Positions 55,701-64,000 of a stretch of 64,000 nt of DNA are shown here, in pieces; within the stretch, counting starts at the first letter, position 1, and each line of letters starts with the position of its first letter. Made by a program: the position numbers and the translations under genes. Under the pieces are notes generated by a model. It was not told the DNA's origin. It worked only from the letters and a program-made list of their open reading frames with translations, and searched no databases. This DNA is from Metridium senile (lineage: Eukaryota; Cnidaria; Anthozoa; Actiniaria; Metridiidae), in assembly GCA_949775045.1 (NCBI GenBank), contig CATKSA010000159.1, forward strand, positions 46,301 to 110,300, written 5' to 3'.

Positions 55701-58700
55701 TCGCTCTGTTTTCCAATTCCCCACAGCTAGTTCAAACAGAAAAAAACAAACCATACAGACTGCACTATACATAGAGAGACTTTGACATCATAATCATTAC
55801 TAAACAGACCTGCAGGTCTACAGTATAATATAATTCATTCATTACCTGCAATGATTCAACACGTCGTACGGCATGCAACTGCACTGTACTGTCGTGAACA
55901 CCAATTGACGCTGAAAAGCAATTTAAGCAAAGTTAAAATCCAAGCTGTCAAACACTGCCACTGCAAGCAGTTCTAATGGCCCACACCTCCAAGGCAAGGC
56001 CGCAATTGCACGCTGAAGTCCTGTGCACAGCCCCAGACGTGAGAGTTTAAAACATTCTGAAACAGTCCATTTTAGCATTTAGTCAATTGATTAACTAGGG
56101 CCAATTGATCACAGATCGCTCTGTTTTCCAATTCCCCACAGCTAGTTCAAACAGAAAAAAACAAACCATACAGACTGCACTATACATAGAGAAACTTTGA
56201 CATCATAATCATTACTAAACAGACCTGCAGGTCTACAGTATAATATAATTCATTCATTACCTGCAATGATTCAACACGTCGTACGGCATGCAACTGCACT
56301 GTACTGTCGTGAACACCAATTGACGCTGAAAAGCAATTTAAGCAAAGTTAAAATCCAAGCTGTCAAACACTGCCACTGCAAGCAGTTCTAATGGCCCACA
56401 CCTCCAAGGCAAGGCCGCAATTGCACGCTGAAGTCCTGTGCACAGCCCCAGACGTGAGAGTTTAAAACATTCTGAAACAGTCCATTTTAGCATTTAGTCA
56501 ATTGATTAACTAGGGCCAATTGATCACAGATCGCTCTGTTTTCCAATTCCCCACAGCTAGTTCAAACAGAAAAAAACAAACCATACAGACTGCACTATAC
56601 ATAGAGAAACTTTGACATCATAATCATTACTAAACAGACCTGCAGGTCTACAGTATAATATAATTCATTCATTACCTGCAATGATTCAACACGTCGTACG
56701 GCATGCAACTGCACTGTACTGTCGTGAACACCAATTGACGCTGAAAAGCAATTTAAGCAAAGTTAAAATCCAAGCTGTCAAACACTGCCACTGCAAGCAG
56801 TTCTAATGGCCCACACCTCCAAGGCAAGGCCGCAATTGCACGCTGAAGTCCTGTGCACAGCCCCAGACGTGAGAGTTTAAAACATTCTGAAACAGTCCAT
56901 TTTAGCATTTAGTCAATTGATTAACTAGGGCCAATTGATCACAGATCGCTCTGTTTTCCAATTCCCCACAGCTAGTTCAAACAGAAAAAAACAAACCATA
57001 CAGACTGCACTATACATAGAGAGACTTTGACATCATAATCATTACTAAACAGACCTGCAGGTCTACAGTATAATATAATTCATTCATTACCTGCAATGAT
57101 TCAACACGTCGTACGGCATGCAACTGCACTGTACTGTCGTGAACACCAATTGACGCTGAAAAGCAATTTAAGCAAAGTTAAAATCCAAGCTGTCAAACAC
57201 TGCCACTGCAAGCAGTTCTAATGGCCCACACCTCCAAGGCAAGGCCGCAATTGCACGCTGAAGTCCTGTGCACAGCCCCAGACGTGAGAGTTTAAAACAT
57301 TCTGAAACAGTCCATTTTAGCATTTAGTCAATTGATTAACTAGGGCCAATTGATCACAGATCGCTCTGTTTTCCAATTCCCCACAGCTAGTTCAAACAGA
57401 AAAAAACAAACCATACAGACTGCACTATACATAGAGAAACTTTGACATCATAATCATTACTAAACAGACCTGCAGGTCTACAGTATAATATAATTCATTC
57501 ATTACCTGCAATGATTCAACACGTCGTACGGCATGCAACTGCACTGTACTGTCGTGAACACCAATTGACGCTGAAAAGCAATTTAAGCAAAGTTAAAATC
57601 CAAGCTGTCAAACACTGCCACTGCAAGCAGTTCTAATGGCCCACACCTCCAAGGCAAGGCCGCAATTGCACGCTGAAGTCCTGTGCACAGCCCCAGACGT
57701 GAGAGTTTAAAACATTCTGAAACAGTCCATTTTAGCATTTAGTCAATTGATTAACTAGGGCCAATTGATCACAGATCGCTCTGTTTTCCAATTCCCCACA
57801 GCTAGTTCAAACAGAAAAAAACAAACCATACAGACTGCACTATACATAGAGAAACTTTGACATCATAATCATTACTAAACAGACCTGCAGGTCTACAGTA
57901 TAATATAATTCATTCATTACCTGCAATGATTCAACACGTCGTACGGCATGCAACTGCACTGTACTGTCGTGAACACCAATTGACGCTGAAAAGCAATTTA
58001 AGCAAAGTTAAAATCCAAGCTGTCAAACACTGCCACTGCAAGCAGTTCTAATGGCCCACACCTCCAAGGCAAGGCCGCAATTGCACGCTGAAGTCCTGTG
58101 CACAGCCCCAGACGTGAGAGTTTAAAACATTCTGAAACAGTCCATTTTAGCATTTAGTCAATTGATTAACTAGGGCCAATTGATCACAGATCGCTCTGTT
58201 TTCCAATTCCCCACAGCTAGTTCAAACAGAAAAAAACAAACCATACAGACTGCACTATACATAGAGAAACTTTGACATCATAATCATTACTAAACAGACC
58301 TGCAGGTCTACAGTATAATATAATTCATTCATTACCTGCAATGATTCAACACGTCGTACGGCATGCAACTGCACTGTACTGTCGTGAACACCAATTGACG
58401 CTGAAAAGCAATTTAAGCAAAGTTAAAATCCAAGCTGTCAAACACTGCCACTGCAAGCAGTTCTAATGGCCCACACCTCCAAGGCAAGGCCGCAATTGCA
58501 CGCTGAAGTCCTGTGCACAGCCCCAGACGTGAGAGTTTAAAACATTCTGAAACAGTCCATTTTAGCATTTAGTCAATTGATTAACTAGGGCCAATTGATC
58601 ACAGATCGCTCTGTTTTCCAATTCCCCACAGCTAGTTCAAACAGAAAAAAACAAACCATACAGACTGCACTATACATAGAGAGACTTTGACATCATAATC

Positions 58701-59601
58701 ATTACTAAACAGACCTGCAGGTCTACAGTATAATATAATTCATTCATTACCTGCAATGATTCAACACGTCGTACGGCATGCAACTGCACTGTACTGTCGT
58801 GAACACCAATTGACGCTGAAAAGCAATTTAAGCAAAGTTAAAATCCAAGCTGTCAAACACTGCCACTGCAAGCAGTTCTAATGGCCCACACCTCCAAGGC
58901 AAGGCCGCAATTGCACGCTGAAGTCCTGTGCACAGCCCCAGACGTGAGAGTTTAAAACATTCTGAAACAGTCCATTTTAGCATTTAGTCAATTGATTAAC
59001 TAGGGCCAATTGATCACAGATCGCTCTGTTTTCCAATTCCCCACAGCTAGTTCAAACAGAAAAAACAAACCATACAGACTGCACTATACATAGAGAAACT
59101 TTGACATCATAATCATTACTAAACAGACCTGCAGGTCTACAGTATAATATAATTCATTCATTACCTGCAATGATTCAACACGTCGTACGGCATGCAACTG
59201 CACTGTACTGTCGTGAACACCAATTGACGCTGAAAAGCAATTTAAGCAAAGTTAAAATCCAAGCTGTCAAACACTGCCACTGCAAGCAGTTCTAATGGCC
59301 CACACCTCCAAGGCAAGGCCGCAATTGCACGCTGAAGTCCTGTGCACAGCCCCAGACGTGAGAGTTTAAAACATTCTGAAACAGTCCATTTTAGCATTTA
59401 GTCAATTGATTAACTAGGGCCAATTGATCACAGATCGCTCTGTTTTCCAATTCCCCACAGCTAGTTCAAACAGAAAAAAACAAACCATACAGACTGCACT
59501 ATACATAGAGAAACTTTGACATCATAATCATTACTAAACAGACCTGCAGGTCTACAGTATAATATAATTCATTCATTACCTGCAATGATTCAACACGTCG
59601 T
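43784..59601. repeat. Satellite array 2, about 38 monomers
   Basis: Same 414/415-bp monomer and orientation as array 1. Core units start at 43784 and the last full unit ends at 59540; a 61-bp partial unit ends at 59601. The 7-A length variant is commoner than in array 1. A GAGAGACTTTG variant marks monomers at about 52457, 55774, 57018 and 58678. One monomer has an extra T (47240) and one an 8-A run (44131). The end is identical to that of array 1. Confidence 0.98.
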
Positions 59602-59870
59602 GCCAAAACAAAAATACAGACTGCACTATATCATAATTATTACTAAACAGAACTAGCTGTCTACAGTATAATATCCATTAATCACAGTGATCCTTACCTG
59701 CCGTATATGCTTAAACACGTGCCATTTATACGGCATGCGACTGGCCAAACCCATTGACGCTGCAAGCAAAAGACAAGTTAAAATCAGAGCTGGCCACTTT
59801 GAACCAGCTAGTTGTCGAATATATGTATAAACAAACATGCAGTTCAAAATTGATCATACTGTAAGATTCT
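59602..59870. repeat. Diverged satellite monomer at right edge of array 2
   Basis: Essentially identical to 12077-12345, including the break point. Confidence 0.9.
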
Positions 59871-60370
59871 CATTATGTGAATTAACTAGTGTTGGACATC
59901 ATCACGTTCAACTAATATATATTATATTATATATTAGAACATAAAATATTTTCTAACGTAATTCCATTACACTAGAACACATTATATAAAATAGGAATTG
60001 GCATTCCGTTTATTGACAATTCTTGTAGATCAAGTTAATGAAACACTTTTACAAGTTACACAACGTGTGTGTACAGAGAGATACCTTCGAGTATATACTT
60101 TAACAAACTAACCGTATTTATACAAAATACATACTAAATAGACTTGGAATCTAAATGCTTACCTGAATTCAAGCATGTCCGCCATCTTGGCATTCCACGA
60201 ACATCGATATATTTAGTATTTCCAGCTTACTAACTATACAATTCACATTGATATTAATAACTTCCAATGATAAAGGACGATAAAGTATCAGGTCACATAT
60301 TTGCTGTTAAAAAATTTTTGCAAAGAAACCGTGACGGTACGATCAAACACACTGAACCCAACGTGTTATT
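59871..60370. other. Second copy of the AT-rich upstream region
   Basis: Matches 12346-12845 apart from rare substitutions (for example GTGTGAGCAG against GTGTGTACAG). It keeps the minus-strand AAGATGGCGGAC motif and donor. Confidence 0.85.
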
Positions 60371-61013
60371 GTTTTACACAGGGTTCCCTAATGGAATTAT
60401 GGTATAATTTCATCTTGGAATTGTGGGTAATTACAGACTACTTGTTTTACACAGGGTTCCCTAATGGAATTATGGTATAATTTCATCTTGGAATTGTGGG
60501 TAATTACAGACTACTTGTTTTACACAGGGTTCCCTAATGGAATTATGGTATAATTTCATCTTGGAATTGTGGGTAATTACTTGTTTTACACAGGGTTCCC
60601 TAATGGAATTATGGTATAATTTCATCTTGGAATTCTGGGTAATTACAGACTACTTGTTTTACACAGGGTTCCCTAATGGAATTATGGTATAATTTCATCT
60701 TGGAATTGTGGGTAATTACAGACTACTTGTTTTACACAGGGTTCCCTAATGGAATTATGGTATAATTTCATCTTGGAATTGTGGGTAATTACAGACTACT
60801 TGTTTTACACAGGGTTCCCTAATGGAATTATGGTATAATTTCATCTTGGAATTGTGGGTAATTACAGACTACTTGTTTTACACAGGGTTCCCTAATGGAA
60901 TTATGGTATAATTTCATCTTGGAATTGTGGGTAATTACAGACTACTTGTTTTACACAGGGTTCCCTAATGGAATTATGGTATAATTTCATCTTGGAATTC
61001 TGGGTAATTGCAG
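60371..61013. repeat. 73-bp minisatellite, 9 copies
   Basis: Units start at 60371, 60444, 60517, 60583, 60656, 60729, 60802, 60875 and 60948. All are 73 bp except the third, which lacks seven bases. Array 1's counterpart has six units. Confidence 0.97.
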
Positions 61014-61210
61014 AACAATAGCTCTACAATAATCTAGGTAGTTGACTACGCAGATGAGAGTGAAAAACGAGGAAAAAAAACAAGCTTATTGAATCATTTC
61101 ATTTCAGTACTAACGCTTTCACTTTCAGATAGAATCCGAACGAGGACAACACACAATCTATTGAATCATTTCTTTTTGTACTAACGCTTTACTTTCAGAT
61201 AGAATCCGAC

Positions 61211-61258
61211 ATGGAGTTTGTGAATTCGTCGAGTAAAGATTGTCCATTTTTGGTTGAG
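61211..61258 (+). CDS. First coding exon of nuclease-like gene (copy 2), intact empty site
   Basis: ATG to GAG, 16 codons, followed by donor GTAAGT at 61259. GGTTG appears once (61252-61256), so this is the uninterrupted version of the site that the Polinton occupies at 13515. Phase 0 matches exon 2 at 62551. It is the best evidence for the exon structure of both copies. Confidence 0.7.
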
Positions 61259-61395
61259 GTAAGTTGAAATGATAACGCATCCAATCCTTTATCATAACAT
61301 CATGAATGAAAAGCTAAATTTAAAAGTCTAAATTGAATGAATAACTCTCAATGGAGAGTTTTTAACGGTGTAAAGAACAGCTCCGTGTTTTATAT

Positions 61396-61643
61396 GCGGA
61401 TTTCGTATGACTGTGCAACGTACCGTACCGTGCCGTGACCGTGTCGTAATTTATATAAAAAGATTCGAAGTTTTTGCCATGACCGTGCCGTGCCGTTTTC
61501 GTGCCGTAGTTTCTATAAAGACATTCGAAATCACTGCCGTAACCAAACTGTGGTGTTTTGATAGGCACAAGAAAAACTCTCTAAATTCATTTGTACTGTA
61601 CCGTGCTGTGTCCGTGCTGTTTGCGCAGTCATACGAAATCCGC
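61396..61643. mobile_element. 248-bp MITE-like element (copy 2)
   Basis: Same element as 28010-28257, carried along in the duplication rather than inserted separately. Confidence 0.65.
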
Positions 61644-62085
61644 TCTATACTCTGACAATAAACTAAAGGCGTGTCTATTATATGTTCACGTTTCAACTGA
61701 AAGAATGTCTTTCGGATGAGCAAAATCGAACTCTGCGGCACAGTTACAAGTAATTCATTTATTATTATTGTAATTATTAATGCAAGGAGATAAATAGTTT
61801 GCCGTGTGAGTTTTACATGAAATTGCAATGTATATCTGCTGCAATCAGTTTCAACCGGCCATTTAAGGAAGTTTCACAGTATCAATCCGCTTACCTGAAT
61901 ATCTGTCTGATCATATATATATTTTTTCAACGCTTATATTTATTGTTATGGATGTTTGTTAATTTTTCCGTCTGTATTTTTTTTTTCAATGTTAATTCTC
62001 ATTATTTGGGTTATCAAAATTGATTTGTGTACAAGAGCAACAAACAACACTTAACGGAATGGCATACAAACTGCTTTATCAAGAG

Positions 62086-62130
62086 TGTGTGTGTGTGTGT
62101 GTGCTGGGGGGGGGGGGGGGGGGCGGGGGG
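62086..62130. repeat. GT plus poly-G tract (copy 2)
   Basis: Shorter G run than at 28694-28750. Confidence 0.95.
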
Positions 62131-62403
62131 TGTTGGGATTTCCCCAGTTTATATTTGGACCAGGTCCTAGTCAAAAGTCACATAACCCCATCAGTTCTGC
62201 TCAAGTTTTCAATCCCATTTCCATTTTCTATTGTTCTTTTATTTGTAAATCCCAGTCCCAGTGCATCCAATCCCATTTTCCCAGTCCAATCCCAGCTCCC
62301 ATTTTACCCCTTCAGGACCCTCTATCTAGCGTGACTCGTGCATGCTATTGAGTTCATAATGGGTGCATAGTTATAAGAGGTTCCAAAAACAGGATTCTGT
62401 GCA

Positions 62404-62444
62404 GGATGGATGGATGGATGGATGGATGGATGGATGGATGGATG

Positions 62445-62487
<43 letters not shown>
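62404..62487. repeat. GGAT then TGAT tract (copy 2)
   Basis: Counterpart of 29023-29110 with a different unit count. Confidence 0.95.
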
Positions 62488-62550
62488 AAATTAGTTGATT
62501 CGTTCGTTCCTTCCGTCCATTTCATTCATTTGTTAATCGATTGTCTGTAG

Positions 62551-64000
62551 GTATACGGCGAACATCCCCCCACCTGCGACAGGAAGCATCTCGAGAGTAT
62601 TTTGGATTCTGATGAGGCAAAGCGCTCGCGTCTAGACATGAAGGCCTTCAAAGCCACCGTCGGCGAAATCTTCGAGCCGCCTGTAAACGGACCTGACAGA
62701 GTGACCGTCATCGCTTTTTGCAGAGAGAACAACCAGCCTGTTGCCCTGGCGACCTTCAGCAAGCACGGATACGAGACTGATGAGAGGAATCTGGAAAACC
62801 TTCCCGGACAGACCACCAGAGCGGAGATCGTCCAGACAGCAAGGAAAACGTTTTGGGAGTTGCAGTACATCGTCCGCAGATCCAATTTCAAATCGCAGTG
62901 CTTGGGTGATATCGTTCTTTCTTGTGGCTTGGAAAAACTTGGCAAACTGTGCGAACCACGAACCACGACTAACGTTTGGTTGATAGTATCTAATTCATTT
63001 TTGAATTCGTCAGCTATTCGTCTATATTTGTCATATGGTTTTCAAATGTCAGGGATGTACAAATCAGCATTAATGATGATTTTATTCGATTTAGGTCAAA
63101 GAAGCCGGACAGAAAGAGCAAAGAGTTGCATGATCAGGCAAGTGGAATCTGCGTTTGTCCTTCCTCAACTGAAGAACAGGAGTTTCCAGGCCAGCGGCAC
63201 AAGTTCGACACCTATGTCTAGTCGTGTTGGGCAGCCTTCAGAGCAACAGGTGGGGTTAATATCCTTTTGGCGACAGCATGATACAACAATGATCAATCTT
63301 TTAAGGCTTTTCTTTTCGACAATTTCAGAATGATGATATGGACACGGAAAGTGCTAGCGACACAGACACCAGCAGTACCACAGCAGCACCCCCACTAAGA
63401 GCTAGGAGGAGGCGAAGAAACGAACAGCCTCGAGGCAGCGCCGAGGATGATGCTAACAGGGGTATAGTACACAATGCTTTGGCATCTTTGCAGTTTTTTT
63501 CTTTTGCAGATCATGTCCAGTGGGCTCCAACTGTGGTCAAGGCAATAGACGCCGATGAGGACGAAATGGCACGTAAGACCAAAGCTATGAGAGAAAACTC
63601 AGAGATCAACGACGCAAGGCATTCCTTTCTACAGCACTTGGAAATCGGCAGGCAGATTGAGGCATTCAGCAAAAGAGTCGACCAAAACACCTACAATGTC
63701 ATCAAAGACTTGGCAGACAACTATGACCTTGGCCTGAGCCTTCCATATCTACGATCTATCCTAAAAGTGTCTTGGACCGTGTGCAGATACCCAGTTCTGG
63801 AGCTGAGCAGGATGTCGTGGTCGGAAGCTATACTAAAAATACCACGGGTAGGTTGTAGTTTAGACGCCATAATTGCAAATGACGGTCGCGTTCCTAGAAA
63901 TATAATCGCGGCGCAAATGGATATGCATTCTTTGTGTGTGAGACTCTTTTTAAGGTACCCCATGCGACGACCAGGCGATGGAGATGGCTTGCCAAAGACC
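62551..64000 (+). CDS. Exons 2-4 of staphylococcal-nuclease-like gene (copy 2), cut by window end
   Basis: Same exon signals as copy 1 shifted by 33,377 bp: exon 2 from 62551, exon 3 about 63095-63249, exon 4 from 63329 (ATG 63338 in frame). The window ends before the nuclease active-site region. No frame-breaking difference from copy 1 is seen. With its exon 1 intact, this copy is the likely functional one. Confidence 0.65.

Larger units (their letters stand above)
61259..62550 (+). other. Intron 1 of nuclease-like gene (copy 2)
   Basis: Counterpart of 27873-29173, shorter only at the poly-G and tetranucleotide tracts. Confidence 0.7.

Overview
This 64 kb window comes from an animal nuclear genome. 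Support for that: spliceosomal introns with canonical GT/AG borders, long satellite arrays, abundant microsatellites, a short interstitial TTAGGG tract and an animal-type Maverick/Polinton virus-like element. An invertebrate with a repeat-rich, probably marine-type genome fits best; the phylum cannot be fixed from sequence reading alone.

Layout. 1-12076 is a satellite array of about 29 nearly identical 414/415-bp monomers, edged by a diverged monomer (12077-12345). Then follow a 73-bp minisatellite, a short first coding exon of a host-type gene (13474 onward), and, inserted in the last codons of that exon, a complete Polinton at 13520-27865. The element has 263-bp perfect terminal inverted repeats and a 5-6 bp target duplication. 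The interrupted gene resumes at 27866-31229; its last exon encodes a staphylococcal-nuclease-like domain with all four key active-site residues. Downstream are simple repeats, a decayed copy of the gene's 3' end, a foldback element (33590-33918), and an intron-containing gene for a tyrosine recombinase (coding exons 36099-39404) with a tandemly duplicated first coding exon. After that come a 0.5-kb tandem repeat, a tRNA-like SINE piece and interstitial telomeric repeats. 43430-59601 is a second array of the same satellite (about 38 core monomers). 59602-64000 repeats the 12077-13519 plus 27871-30623 region almost exactly, but without the Polinton. The window therefore holds both the filled and the empty insertion site.

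The Polinton. Its genes run: protein-primed DNA polymerase B (+), retroviral-type integrase (-), then a rightward late-type block: major capsid protein, packaging ATPase, five small mostly membrane-associated proteins, a probable penton protein, a hydrophobic coiled-coil protein and a conserved 509-aa protein. On the right end, facing left, are a small gene broken by an in-frame stop and a Cys/His-repeat protein. The polymerase and the Cys/His-repeat gene both start inside the TIRs and so share promoter and N-terminal coding sequence. A TTTAAAGATT-like motif lies about 27-44 nt before most start codons and probably is the element's core promoter. Perfect TIRs, intact replication/integration/capsid genes and a matching empty site point to a young, possibly still competent element. 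No adenovirus-type maturation protease was found.

The non-Polinton part looks like a macro-repeat: about 17 kb of gene-bearing sequence (nuclease-like gene plus tyrosine recombinase) alternating with about 16 kb of satellite. Whether this is a true tandem duplication, two allelic haplotypes joined in assembly, or a large recombinase-bearing element cannot be decided from the sequence alone.
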